From positions 101,496,072 to 101,560,071 of the forward strand of contig OY757014.1 in NCBI GenBank assembly GCA_963580285.1: a stretch of 64,000 nucleotides of DNA. Direction: 5' to 3'. Shown in pieces: positions 23,021-33,610 of the stretch (the stretch's first letter is position 1; each line of letters begins with the position of its first letter). A program made the translations under genes and the position numbers. This DNA comes from Lucinisca nassula. Lineage: Eukaryota; Mollusca; Bivalvia; Lucinida; Lucinidae. The notes below the pieces were generated by a model. It searched no databases. It was not told the origin of the DNA and saw only the letters and a list, made by a program, of their open reading frames with translations.

Positions 23021-23472
23021 ATAACAGTTCAGGTGCCAAAGTTAGTGATGATAATTCTGGAGATAGTAATATTGAAAATAGTGTCAGTCAGAAAATATTT
23101 GTGACTGTTAAATCTCCTGATTGTAGCGACATCACTTCTGAGAGTGAGTATGAATACGATCCTGTGGCTGATCAAAGTGCTGTTGGTACTAGTGCCTGTA
23201 GTGTCAATGATGTTAGCAATTATGATGGTGAATCGAGTAATGAGACCACCTCGAATAATGTAGAAACTGCTGATGGTACTGCAAGCATGGCCGATGTTAT
23301 TATCATAAGTGACGATGAAGATACTGATCAAATAATCCCTGATGACGTAGCAACAAAATGGCGTGTATGTTACTGGACTTTCACTGTCAGGAAAACTTTC
23401 ACATACAACAAAGATGTGATTATCCATGAAGAAATGGACCCCAGTGTTGATACCTGGAACTATGAAATATAA
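22843..23472 (+). CDS. Unrecognised acidic open frame before the 3' LTR
   Basis: The frame is open for 209 codons from ATG 22843. About the first 57 codons lie in a T2 SINE (tail end, inverted), so the natural start may be later, for example Met at 23287. From about residue 60 it is Ser-, Asn-, Asp- and Thr-rich. Near residue 151 it has VIIISDDEDTD, a hydrophobic patch followed by acidic residues like a SUMO-interacting motif. The C-terminal ~40 residues are mixed and could fold (KWRVCYWTFTVRKTF). Its position between integrase and 3' LTR is that of an accessory or envelope frame, but I see no signal peptide or membrane segment. It could be a captured host fragment, an accessory frame, or chance. 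Confidence 0.35.
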   Translation: MTVFVCLYWSLTAQSTLFRSFLSRSVYLTHFLGRLVRKRLTNTVHILSPETDNCPSRIIDNSSGAKVSDDNSGDSNIENSVSQKIFVTVKSPDCSDITSESEYEYDPVADQSAVGTSACSVNDVSNYDGESSNETTSNNVETADGTASMADVIIISDDEDTDQIIPDDVATKWRVCYWTFTVRKTFTYNKDVIIHEEMDPSVDTWNYEI

Positions 23473-23660
23473 TTAGTATCATAAGGATTACATTTCACTG
23501 TTATGTCCGTCTTTTATATATGTTCCGATATGGGGTATAATTTGTCCTATTCATTTCAAAACGATAATATTCGGGTTTGCTATGAATGGGTTATGCAGTC
23601 TTTAAAATATAGCTTATACCTATAAATGCGCTTAAAACAATACTTACTTCCTTGCCGGAG

Positions 23661-23997
23661 TGTCGTGAAGTTCACGATATTGGGTCATTTTGTACCGAGG
23701 GTGAGTGCACCGTCGGTGATGGTGCCGACGGTGATGTATCCGCCGGTTCTAAGTCACGCTTGCAGAATATGAGGTCACTATTTGCTTGTGTTTTGTGTCA
23801 CTACAAACTTATATAAAGCGGGTTATTTTTCACTCAGGGGTTAGAAAAAGAAATAAAGTTGTGCCTTTGTTGTGTTTGGATAAAATATTCATGAGCAGGA
23901 AATAAAATTGTGAAAATAACTAAAATTTAGATCTTTTAGTTGCTAGGTTTAAAAGCGAAAGGGTTAAAATTCCATTGTGGCTTAAAAAATCACCACA
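23661..23997 (+). repeat. 3' LTR of the BEL/Pao element
   Basis: It is 337 bp, the same length as the 5' LTR, and begins TGTCGTGAAG. It is followed by the target duplication CATTT and then the resumed tandem array. No clear polypurine tract precedes it (ccttgccggag). Confidence 0.9.
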
Positions 23998-24960
23998 CAT
24001 TTTGTTTAGCGGAGCAGAACCCTATTAGTACTTCTGGTAGAAGGTTACCCAAGGAACATTCCTGTGTAATTATTTTGAAATCGGATTATTAGCCTAGGAG
24101 GAGATGTCGTTTAAATGTTTTTCTAAGTTTTTGTTATATTTTTAGTTCTGTTGGCCATTTGGTTGAGCGGAGCGGAATCATTTTACAAATTCTGGTAGAG
24201 GGTCACCAAGCAAACATTCCTGTGAAATTATTTTGAAATCGGACCCTTGGCCAAGAAGGAGATGTTGTTTTACCTGTGAAATTAGTTTGAAATAGGACCA
24301 TTAGCCTAGGAGGAGATGTCGTTTAATGTTTTTTTTTCTCTATTTTTAGCTCTGGTGGCAATTTGGTACAGCGGAGCGGAGCCACTTTAACAATTTTGGT
24401 AGAGGGTCACCGGGGAAATATTCCTGTGAATTTGAAATCGGACCATTAGCCTAGGAAATGTCGTTTAAAGGTTTTTCTAAGTTGTTTTTAACCGTGGCGG
24501 ACATTATTTCTGAGGAATGGAACTAGTTTAGCAATTATGGTAGAGGGTCATCCAAGGAACATTCCTTGAAAGTATTTTGAAATCGAACCATTAGCATAGG
24601 AGGAAATGCCGTTTTAAGGTTTTTTCTACTTTTAAATATGTAGGCCATTTTATTCAGCAGAGGGGAACCATTTAAGGAATTTTGGTAGAGGGAAACCCAA
24701 GGAAAATTCCTGTGAAATCATTGTAACATTGACACTGCGGTTTCGGAGGAGTGAGTGAGTGTTTAGGTATTACGTCCCACCAACAGCTAAGGTCATACGG
24801 AGACGGGACCTTGGTTTAAAGACTCATCCGAAAGTCTGGGGAAGCCCGGGATCGATCTTGCGATCCCTGGTTTTCAAGGCGAGTAGCGTAACCACTACAC
24901 CACAGAGGCTTCTAGGTTTCGTAGGAGACATCATTTGAAGATATTGTTGACGGACGGACG
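23998..24960 (+). repeat. ~150-bp tandem array, right part
   Basis: It continues the array from the BEL/Pao insertion point (cattttgtttagcggagc). Unit markers appear at about 24037, 24196, 24401, 24539 and 24686. A T1 SINE is inserted near its end. Confidence 0.8.
24752..24912 (-). mobile_element. tRNA-derived SINE, family T1
   Basis: The minus-strand head reads gaagcctctgtggtgtagtg and a B-box-like gatcgatcccgg follows. The tail is ttggtgggacgtaatacc. It is inserted in the ~150-bp array. Confidence 0.75.
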
Positions 24961-25430
24961 AACGACGGACAAAAACTATCACAGATGTTCACCTTGAGCT
25001 CTTCGTGCTCGAGCAAAAAAAAACATTTCATCAGAAAATATGTTTGTGGTTTCAAAATACTGTCTTCTAAATGGTTTGCGGGTAACCCAATGCCGACGAG
25101 AGAGCAAATTATGACTTAGATACATGTATACCAATCATGCACCCATTGCAGAATTTCAGTCTTCTTTCAGAAATAAATGGTCCAGTTTCTAAAGAATGCT
25201 GCACAGTTGTATCTTAGGTTACCTTCTACCTAGCTTGACCATGTGCTGTCTTATTCACATCTCTTCCTTTTCCCTGTCTTTGTTACATATTACAATCTTC
25301 TTTATGTATTGTGCCTTCTTCAAACTATATGTTTCTTGCTCTGTGTTGGTTCCAGTGGAATCCCGATGGGACACGAAACAGACTAAAGTACAGCCCCAAC
25401 CAAATAAATATTAAACTATATGGTGGCGCT
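24961..25430. other. No gene seen
   Basis: AT-rich sequence. A 72-codon open frame at 25196 shows no recognisable family and its composition (Leu, Ser, Cys) is typical of chance frames here. Confidence 0.4.
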
Positions 25431-25800
25431 ATCGTAGGGTCTGAACACCGGGTCACCAACATGCAATTAAAATAGAAGTGAAGGCAATGATCAGGAATCA
25501 GCAGCTCCCACCAGAAACACAAAAGGGAAATAAACACATACATGAAATAACTAGACACTAACGGAAACAAAAATCGCGGAAAGCCAAACGGACAGTTACT
25601 TTCCCACAAAATGGCCAATTGGCTATCTAAACAAGAACATATCAGCGATACACACATTCAAAGACGAACCATAATAAACTATACCGCGTTAAGAAAAAGT
25701 ATTTTATTGGGGTGGGTGGCTTAAATTGATTTTACGCGGCCGCAATCCTCGCCTTTACTTCCGTCGCGATTTACACAAATAAGTTGTTCAGTCCACATGA
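25430..25800 (-). mobile_element. PLE-associated noncoding module
   Basis: It is the reverse complement of the 21703 fragment in outline: ctttcccacaaaatggcca, gattttacgcggccgcaatcc and aagttgttcagtcc. No coding sequence. Confidence 0.65.
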
Positions 25801-26025
25801 AGTTCATCAGTGCAACATCTCCGAGACACAAAAATTCAAACAACCACAAAGGTGAAACAACGGTGAGAATTCGACAGCAAGAAAACACTGAAATACAAGA
25901 CAAAAATAAAACCAGCAGTAAGACTCCAATGGGCTGAGTTAAGACTGTCGATGGGCAGAGTTAACTCAAAGTTACAGACTGTCGCATTACATCTAAATTA
26001 TAGCCTTTGCATTTGTATTGTATGA

Positions 26026-27130
26026 TAATTTACCGAACTGAACCGAAAATTCTATTTTTTCGAAATGTATATACAAAGTCACCATACAATTCAGGTTCCG
26101 ACAAAACTTGCTGCAAAAAAGGGTTTCTTAATCCGGTATCATATTTAGAAATCATTTTAAAATGTCTACGGAATAATAGAAATGCTTTCCATAGTTTATG
26201 GTGCCGGTACCCTTGTTGTAAAGGCTTGGCCATTGAACTTTTATTATGAGAATTAGAATCCGCCAAATTACCAGTACTACACGTCCTAGCTAAGCGAATA
26301 TGTTTGGAGATGTAAACATTATCAGAATCAGAATTGTTACTGAAGACACCTCTAAAGGCCATTCATTCACCGAGATCTGACATGGGAAGTTTGACCCTAG
26401 CTTTCAACAACGAGATAAAATTAGTTACACTATCCTCTGTACTTTCAGTCGAGGAAATTATCGAATCTGGGAGGGCATTTCAGTCTTTAATGGTCCTAGG
26501 GAAGAAGGAATATTTGTAAATCTCAGTTCTTGCAGCAAGGGTCTGAAATGCCAAAGAATGTTGATTTCTACAGCGGCTAGCTGGGGAATCAAGGTTATAT
26601 GTAGGAATGCTGGCAGCAACCTTTAGGCCTTTGTACCATAGTAAAAGACTTCATTTGCTCTTTTTTTAGAGACGCCCATCTTAATTTTCTAGTATTCCAG
26701 TCGTACTCCTGGTTTCAAAGCAGAAATTGCTAGGTACTATCTAGCAGCTCTATTCTGAACTGTTTCGATTTCTTCTTGAAGGACCACTCCCTGGGGGTTG
26801 GGATCCCAGACACAACTACCATATTCCAAGATTTGGGGAACACGTCTTTTATATGCTGCCTCTTGACATTCACCATAAGAAATAGTGCGGGGACATCACC
26901 GTCTTAAAATGGAAAATAAGCCATGTCGAAATCAAAATCATCGCGTTTGCGAAACAAATCAGTTCAAAATTGATAATTGTGAATGTAAAAAGGGCCTCCG
27001 TATCAGAAGTTTAAGCTATATTTAACTGCGTTTCGGCAGTAAAAACTTGAATAACCATTCCTGTCAATATTTAAAAAGTCGTCGTATCATCAGAAACAGA
27101 CAACATAAAATGCCTTTTATAAAATCAGCT
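26026..27130 (-). pseudogene. Penelope-like reverse transcriptase remnant, interrupted by a LINE
   Basis: On the minus strand the order is YDDFLNIDRNG (about 27080; altered catalytic motif region), RKRDDFDFDMAYFPF and DGDV (about 26905-26965). A LINE 3' end (26325-26905) follows. The PLE then resumes with VYISKHIRLAR, PLQQGYRHHKL and LSEPELYGDFVY (26060-26325). The two parts join in the order of an intact Penelope protein. A stop lies inside the DGDV block. No GIY-YIG domain is seen downstream. Confidence 0.8.
26325..26905 (-). pseudogene. CR1/L2-like LINE, 3' end nested in a PLE
   Basis: This is the same 3' region as 59460-60070: on the minus strand it encodes the tail of the reverse-transcriptase protein (YGECQEAAYKR-like, YGSCVWDPNP-like, then NALPDSIIS) with frame breaks. 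The 3' terminus carries a gattctgattctg-like short repeat next to the PLE sequence. Confidence 0.75.
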
Positions 27131-27179
27131 ACAAGAGAAGCCGATAAAAACCGATGTACTTTTGCCTTTTCTTATAAGT

Positions 27180-27450
27180 TAACTGCAATTGTATTGTTTT
27201 GACACTTAGCGTTTTGTCTGCCAGTGAGTCTTTCTCTCCTTTCATGGGCTTCCCCCAATAGTTTTACTACTGACCATCCCAAGGCGGCCGTTTGTTTGCA
27301 GTGTCTTAACTGTTATTTGGCGTCGTGCCGTTTATGCATATGTCGTCTGCTTTCGTGTGTGCCTCCATGTCACTTTCTATAGGTGACGGCTGCGCTCTTG
27401 GATTGTGGCCTTTCCTGAGTGACCTTTTCTTACTAGTTCAAATTGCTGTC
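27180..27450 (+). mobile_element. PLE noncoding fragment
   Basis: ataggtgacggctgcgctct and gattgtggcctttcctgag are the complement of 8276-8345, and ctgaccatcccaagg resembles 8790. No coding sequence. Confidence 0.5.
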
Positions 27451-27454
27451 TTAG

Positions 27455-27725
27455 CTATGAGTAAAATAGAAGTAAAGGCAATGATCTGGAATCGATACAA
27501 TTAACCCACAACTACCATCAGAGACACCAAAGGAAAAGAAACACACACATTAAACAACATACCCTAATGGAAACACCAATAGCGGAAAAGGACAGTTACT
27601 TTCCCTAAAACTGGCCAATTGGCTATCCAAAACAAAATAATATAAGCGAAACAAACGTTCTCGAAGCCTTGCCTGATTAACATGATATCAAAAGACACGA
27701 ACCTGGTATTCTCTTTTTATTTAAC
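27455..27725 (-). mobile_element. PLE noncoding module joined to a foldback end
   Basis: It shares agacaccaaaggaaaagaaac and tactttccctaaaactggcc with 25500. From about 27650 it runs into gttctcgaagccttgcctga, the outer part of the foldback family at 43780-44340. Confidence 0.55.
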
Positions 27726-28010
27726 CCACCTTCATGTTATCGATATATTGTTCAAGATCACAGAACTAACCTTACTGCTGAGAGGCTTTGCAAATTTAAT
27801 TCCACCGACCTCGCTTGTATATCTATTAATTGTTTGTGGACGAAATAAACGCTTTGTACTTTACTGGAAGTGAATGCAATGACCAGGAATCGATACAATT
27901 AACCAGACTCCGATGGGCCCGACAAGAGGCAGAGCATCAGGTACCAACCAACATTACATATAATTAGATCTCTCTAATTCCCAGTAAGCCTTCACGCTGG
28001 AACCGTCATA

Positions 28011-29352
28011 CGAGGACTGTTCAAATATGAGTGCAAGTAGAACGTTTTCTCATGCACTAATGCGAAAATCGCCTGGAAATAAATATCACAGCGTAGAAAA
28101 ACATTTTACCTATACATTGATACCAAACCTCTTAAAATCCGTTCACTTTAGCCATGTACATCATTCGATAAACATTGTCTACTCTTGTATACTAATACAA
28201 AACATGGTTGGAATAAGGTCAGAGTACGCCGTTGAAATACGGTCCTATATTAAGAATCGTTGTATTCTTGGTATACGGTGCAAAGACATTTTTGATGAAA
28301 TATGTTTGGTTTATGGGCACAATGAAATGTCTTTTCCGACATTTTTTTCGTTGGTGTAAGAAATTCAGCTGTGGGCTAAGCTCAACAGAAGATGCACCAC
28401 ATGATCGTCGGCCGAAAAGAGCAACATCTGCCAAGATGGTTGCTAGAGTGAAAGAAATAGTTGCTGCCGATGCACGATACACCACTAGGCAAATAGCTAG
28501 TATGGTTGGCATCTCATTAGGAGCAGCTCATACAATTCTGAAACGGGATTTGAAAATGAGAAAGATCTGTGCTAGATGGATTCCCCATCTGTTGACAGAT
28601 GAGCAGAAAAAGACACGCGTTCAGTGCGCCAAGAAGTTGCTAAAAAGTTTCCAAATTACAATGCACGGTCTTTTGCTGATGTCGTCACAGGTGACGAGAC
28701 ATTGGTTCACTTTTTTTGAGCCAAAACGAAAGCTTCAGAACAACATATGGGCAACAAAGTATTGCAAAAGACCATGCATTGCAAAGCGGACCATGAGCGT
28801 CAAGAAGGTAATGTATGCCGTATTCTTTTCAAATCAGGGCCCTTCTATTCAGGTTGCTGCGCCTAAAGGCAAATCTGTAAATGCGAAGTTTTACAAGAAT
28901 AAAGTTCTTCGAAAATTGAAGACATATTTCAAAGAACGAAGACCCGCAACTGGTTTGGCCAATGTCAGATTGCTACATGACAATGCGTCATCGCACAAGG
29001 CGTTCATTGTGCATGACTATCTGAAGCAGGAAAAGGTTGTTGAACTCCCTCACCCCCCGTATTCCCCTGACCGTGTCCCGTGTGACTTTTTTTTTGTTCC
29101 CGCGGCTGAAAAATACCTTTCTGGTCGAAAATTTGTACAGCACAAACACCTCGGTTCTGCGATATTCCAGTGCCTTCATAGTATACCTCGAAAAGACTAC
29201 CAAAATGCATTCAATGATTGGATCAGAAGACTGAAAGTTTGTATATCTGTTAAAGGGGAATACTTTGAGGGGACAAAATTAAATTTTTCATCGAAATCTA
29301 TCACGGAATCATTTTTATGTGCTTAGTTGCATTCATATTTGAACAGTCCTCG
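28011..29352 (+). mobile_element. mariner transposon, 1342 bp, both TIRs and TA duplication
   Basis: The ends are exact inverted repeats over about 19 bp (CGAGGACTGTTCAAATATGA and complement) and continue with few mismatches to about 30 bp. TA flanks both sides (28009-28010 and 29353-29354). The length is typical for mariner. It lies in a background of PLE noncoding sequence. Confidence 0.95.
28204..29326 (+). pseudogene. mariner transposase (DD34D), five homopolymer frame breaks
   Basis: The protein is about 370 codons, as in the family. The N-terminal helix-turn-helix region starts at ATG 28204 (MVGIRSEYAVEIRSYIK). A T7 run near 28345 shifts the frame into the long frame that ends at 29326. 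The first catalytic aspartate (TGDET, about 28691) lies in a segment read out of frame between an A5 run (28653) and a T7 run (28711). The second is in LLHDNASSH (about 28980) and the third in VPCDFF, with 34 residues between them. A T9 run (29087) and an A5 run (29109) create another short out-of-frame stretch. The usual Trp after GDET is Leu. As assembled, no functional enzyme can be made. Confidence 0.9.
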
Positions 29353-29374
29353 TAGAATCTGAGGCCTGACCGAC

Positions 29375-29745
29375 CGGCATGCAATTAAAGAGGGAAGCAA
29401 AGTTGTCAACCGTGATTGGGTTAACTACCCTGCATGCAATTTGTCGTAAAACATTCATGTCGTGCCCAATCTTTTAATATCGAAGAATGATTTTACGAAA
29501 TTTGATGCTGAAATCATTGCGTTTATATTTTTTTTTTCTGAATTTATCTACTGTCACCATAAAATTCGGGTTCCGATACACCTTGTTGCAGAAGAGATTT
29601 AAGTCCAACATTGAATTTTGAAATTAAATCAGAATGACATCATAAAATTTTGAAAAGGCTTTGCGTAGTTTATGATACCGATAACACTGATTAAAAGTTT
29701 AGCAGTTAACAATTTATTACGAGTGTTGAAGTCGGTTACATGACT
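29375..29745 (-). pseudogene. Penelope-like element fragment
   Basis: The minus strand reads HVTDFNTRNKLLTAKLL at about 29685-29740, then the family's downstream codons with frame breaks. The same noncoding flank occurs at 7950-8150 (gagggaagcaaagtt). Confidence 0.7.
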
Positions 29746-30239
29746 ACACACTGTAGGCTGTAATGATTTCACATTGGTTTTTAACCCTGCCCAGCAATGG
29801 CATGACACCATAGAAAGCGAACAATCCGTGTGACCCTTTGTATTATAAGTTTGTCCTTCGGATTTTAAGAAAAAGGGACTACACGAAATTAACAGCTTTA
29901 TAAAACTTCTGCCTCATGGTGTGTCTCATAAGTATATTATATTTGATAGCTAAACGTGGCAGTCGCTATGGTGTGTAGGTTACGAAGAACAAGGAAACAA
30001 GGAACCGATGGAGAAAACATGTATGAATACGGGAAGATAATATCAGACATGATACAGGACGCTTAAATTGTAGAGGCACAGGGGAAGTGCAAATCAACTC
30101 CAATGACCATGGAACCCTTTTTGCCCAACTAAAATGAGAAAATATGTGTTCTTGTTAATAATGACAAAAAAGACATTTTGAATACGTTTTAAACATTCGC
30201 CAAACCTATTTTACACCAAGGATTTTATCAAAATTAGCT
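29746..30239. other. No gene seen
   Basis: AT-rich, with no repeat I can match and no supported frame. Confidence 0.4.
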
Positions 30240-30502
30240 CATTACGAAAACACGCCTGCATTGTATCCTTTATTGCCGAAAAAATGAAAATTTTAAGATG
30301 AAATATTGTGATATTTTTCTTATTTCTGCTCATGATATAGGTTATAGGTACTCGTTAGAACTGTCTCATCGAGGCGGTTCTAACGAGTACCCACAATCTA
30401 TATTTTAGATAAGAAATAAGGTTTACCCCTGTAAACCCCAGTTTTACTATATAAAAGTGAGGTTCAAGGGGGTCAAAATTATATAGGCGTCTTTTTGTGA
30501 TG
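30240..30502. mobile_element. Hairpin MITE, complete
   Basis: It runs from CATTACGAAAACACGCC to TTTTTGTGATG, with the central palindrome gttagaactgtctc against gaggcggttctaac. Confidence 0.8.
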
Positions 30503-30661
30503 TAACTGTCCGAGGCCGTAGTAGAGCTACAATCAGAAGGAGATTTAGGTAATGTCCAGTTTACGAGAAATTGTTTTTTATATTAAGTCCAACTTAGCTG
30601 GTCTGGTTTGACAATTGGTCAGGTATTAAATACTTAGAAGAAGAATGCTTAATTGAATATG

Positions 30662-30966
30662 CTTTGTTCGTTTGTTTGTTTTGAGGTTTAACGTCCCCGT
30701 CAACACTGTAAATGCCATTTTGGAGACGTTGCTTCCAATTTTGGGGGACTTTTACCCGACATTGGGATGAAATGACTTCTCAAGCCCTGTCGCCCAATGA
30801 AACCAGTAGGGTTTATAAGCATGGACGGGCCGACTCGCACCGCTTTGCCTGGGCAATCTTAGATCCTCTAAGCGGTTTACCAGTACTCATGTGCGGATCT
30901 GTTTCAGCTCTGCGTGGAAGCATCATGCAGCCAATATATTTCTTCAAGCCCCATTGGGCGGGAGCC
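30662..30966 (-). mobile_element. SINE family M
   Basis: Full length. On the minus strand it starts gctcccgcccaatggggctt and ends acgttaaacctcaaaa before a caaa-type tail. Confidence 0.85.
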
Positions 30967-31225
30967 AAAAAAAAACAAGAAAGTGAATAGAAGCTATTGA
31001 CTAGCCCTTATGTCGTGTGAGCGGTTTTACTATTTGATTTGATTCTTCGATTTCCTGTTAGTATTTGTTTAGTGCGTGCAACATTATATTTGTATTCGTT
31101 TTCTGAGTTTGCTGTATTCTGCTGTTTTTATTCTATTTCGAACATATATATTATTAGTATGCTAAGGCAAACCATTACTAATTTCAATTGTTTTAATTTT
31201 GTATTCAGTATCGTTTGACCTGTAT

Positions 31226-31531
31226 TATCTAGGTTTGTTTATTTGATTTGAGGTTTAACGTCCCCGTCAACACTGTAAAGGTCATTTTGGAGACGTTGCT
31301 TCCAATTTTGTGGGACTTTTACCCGATATTGAGATGAAATAACATCTCAAGCCCTGTCGCCCAATGAAACCAGTAGGGTTTATAAGCATGGACGGGCCGA
31401 CTCGCACCGCTTTGCCTGGGCAAGCTTAGATCCTCTAAGCGGTTTACCAGTACTCGTGTGCGGATCAGTTTCAGCTCTCCGTGGAAGCATCATGCAGCCC
31501 ATATATTTCTTCAAGCCCCGATGGGCGGGAG
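31226..31531 (-). mobile_element. SINE family M
   Basis: Full length, the second copy in the 565-bp duplication. It keeps the tail motif gggacgttaaacctcaaatc on the minus strand. Confidence 0.85.
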
Positions 31532-31797
31532 CCAAAAAACAAGAAAGTGAATAAAAGCTATAGAATAGCCCTTATGTCGCATGAGCGGTTTTACTATTTG
31601 ATTTGATTATTCGACTTCCAGTCAGTGTTCGTTTAGTGAGTGCAACATTATATTTGTATTCATTTTCTGAGTTTGCTGTTGTCTGCTGTTTTTATTCTAT
31701 TTCGAACATTTATATTATTAGTATGCTAAGGCATACCATTACTAATTTCAATTGTTTTAATTTTGTAATCAGTATCGTTTAACCTGTATTATCTACG

Positions 31798-32070
31798 TTT
31801 GTTTGTTTGATTTGAGGTTTAACGTCCCCGTCAACACTGTAAAGGTCATTTTGGAGACGTTGCTTCCAATTCTGTGGGACTTTTACCTGACATTGAGATC
31901 AAATGAAATTTCAAGCCCTGCCGCCCAATGCAATCGATATGGTTAATAAGTATAGACGGTCCGACTCGCACCGCTTTGCCTAGGCAGGCTTAGATCCTCT
32001 AAGCAGTTTACCAGTACTCGTGTGCGTGTCGGTTTCAGCTCTGCGTGGAAGCATCATGCAGCCCATATAG
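31798..32070 (-). mobile_element. SINE family M, 5' truncated
   Basis: It lacks the last ~30 bp of the 5' end; a unique stretch follows from 32070. Confidence 0.8.
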
Positions 32071-32108
32071 TATTCTCTACGTATGTTTTTGAAATGTTTT
32101 ACGTATTT

Positions 32109-32410
32109 GTTTGTTTTTGTTTGATTTGAGGTTTAACGTCCCCGTCAACACTGTAAAGGTCATTTTGGAGACGTTGCTTCCAATTTTATGGGACTTTTAC
32201 CCGACATTGAGATGAAATGACATCTCAAGCCCTGTCGCCCAATGAAACCAATAGGGTTTATTAGCATGGACGGTCCGCCTCGCACCGCGGTTACTGGGCA
32301 GGCTTAGATCCTCTAAGCGGTTTACCAGTACTAGTGTGCGAGCCAGATTCAGCTCTGCGTGGAAGCATCATGCAGCCCATATATTTCTTCAAGCCCCGAT
32401 GGGCGGGGGC
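32109..32410 (-). mobile_element. SINE family M
   Basis: Full length, ending (5' side) at ccgatgggcgggggc. It is outside the 565-bp duplication. Confidence 0.85.
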
Positions 32411-32504
32411 ATTTACGTATTTGTATCCAGGAGCTAATGATATAGATTCAACGTCACGAAAAACATTTGAGCAACCGCACGACAAAATCAACATTAAGAC
32501 ATGG

Positions 32505-32600
32505 GCGACCAGCTAAGACTCAGATCAACCTGCGCATGCGCAGTCTGATCAGAGTCTTCGCTGTTCGCCTGAGCCTACTATAGCCTCTGGGCTATTCATA
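32505..32600. repeat. Imperfect palindrome related to the piggyBac-like MITE core
   Basis: agactcagatcaacctgcgc and tgcgcagtctgatcagagtc form an imperfect ~42-bp palindrome, bounded by gggcgaccagc and gctgttcgcc, in the style of the core at 42190-42245. The termini are missing. Confidence 0.5.
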
Positions 32601-32804
32601 GGACAACAAGAGAATGCTCCAACCAGGCTAACCTGACGGACCAGCTGAACTGAGTCTTCTACCATAGCACGGGTCTTCTTGTAGGTTTTGTCATGCGCCA
32701 GCTCACTTGCGAACTACAAATGTTAAGATCAGCATGCACTTCCGCGCTGTGTGGTCTGCATAGTTGCGCTCGCTGCGTGTTCGGTACATGAAATTCATAT
32801 CTAA

Positions 32805-33126
32805 CAATACGAAAACACGCCTATACAAATACATTGTAAACTTGACCGCCGAAAGAACGAAAATTTTAAGATGAAAACATGTAATCAAGATTGTGGGTAC
32901 TCGTTAGAACCGCATTTCTGCTCAAAATAAAGATTGTGTGTACTCGTTAGAACCACCACATTGAGTCGGTTCTAACGAGTATAGATTGTGGGTACTCGTT
33001 AGAACCGCCTCATTGAATTTTAGAGCAGAAATAAGAAAAAATAAGGTATACCCTTGTAAACACCAGTTTTACTATATAAAACTGGGTTCAAGGGGGTCAA
33101 AATTATGCAGGCATGTTTGCGTGATG
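32805..33126. mobile_element. Hairpin MITE with duplicated hairpin segment
   Basis: It runs from CAATACGAAAACACGCC to GTTTGCGTGATG. gtgggtactcgttagaaccg occurs three times instead of once per arm, so the centre was locally rearranged. Confidence 0.75.
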
Positions 33127-33324
33127 AATTTCACTACTGTGTAGCTGAGCTGGGTTGTTTGTGTCTTCTCTTATCAAAACAGCCATAGATAGGATTTCGA
33201 ATAGCATATATTTATTTTAAAACAGTCTATACAGTATTGTATGTCGTGCCTATTAATTCACGACTAAAGAGGACTTATGCTTAAACTTCATTGAAATACC
33301 CATGGTATCCTTGTTTTGCGTTTT

Positions 33325-33610
33325 CATTACGATAATACATCCACATCCGCGTGATATAGTGCATTTTTCATACCTCAAAAAGCGTATTGTCTCTAATGAA
33401 AATTTGGTCATATTTTCCTTATTTCTGCTCCAAACATAGGTTTAGGGTGCTCGTTAGAACCGCCTCATTGAGGTGGTTCTAACGAGTACCCACAACCTAT
33501 GTCTTGGAGCAGAAATAAGGAAAATATTGTTTACCCCCGTAAACCCCAGTTTTATCTATATAAAGTGGGGGTTTAGGGGGTCTTCATTTCACGGACTTGT
33601 TCACGTGATG
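33325..33610. mobile_element. Hairpin MITE, complete
   Basis: It runs from CATTACGATAATACATCC to GTTCACGTGATG, with the central palindrome gttagaaccgcctcattgag and complement carrying one mismatch. Confidence 0.8.

Larger units (their letters stand above)
15724..23997 (+). mobile_element. BEL/Pao LTR retrotransposon, degenerate
   Basis: Two 337-bp LTRs (15724-16060 and 23661-23997) flank gag-like and pol-like remnants in BEL/Pao order: gag, zinc knuckle and protease, reverse transcriptase, RNase H, integrase. The 5-bp direct repeat CATTT at 15719-15723 and 23998-24002 fits the 5-bp target duplication usual for LTR elements. The target is the ~150-bp tandem array, whose two halves join without loss across the element. 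All coding parts are broken by stops and frame shifts. The 3' part holds later insertions: a family M SINE split by a PLE piece, a T1 SINE, and a T2 SINE leading into an odd open frame. Confidence 0.9.
30662..32070 (-). repeat. 565-bp tandem duplication of SINE plus linker
   Basis: acgtccccgt of the SINE tail lies at 30691, 31258 and 31822 (spacings 567 and 564). Each SINE is followed by the same ~255-bp AT-rich linker, so SINE and linker were duplicated together. The third SINE is truncated at about 32070. Confidence 0.85.

Noticed and set aside
28027..28359. A 110-codon frame reading into the mariner from its left TIR
   Set aside because: Only the part from ATG 28204 matches the transposase; the upstream part is the element's untranslated end.
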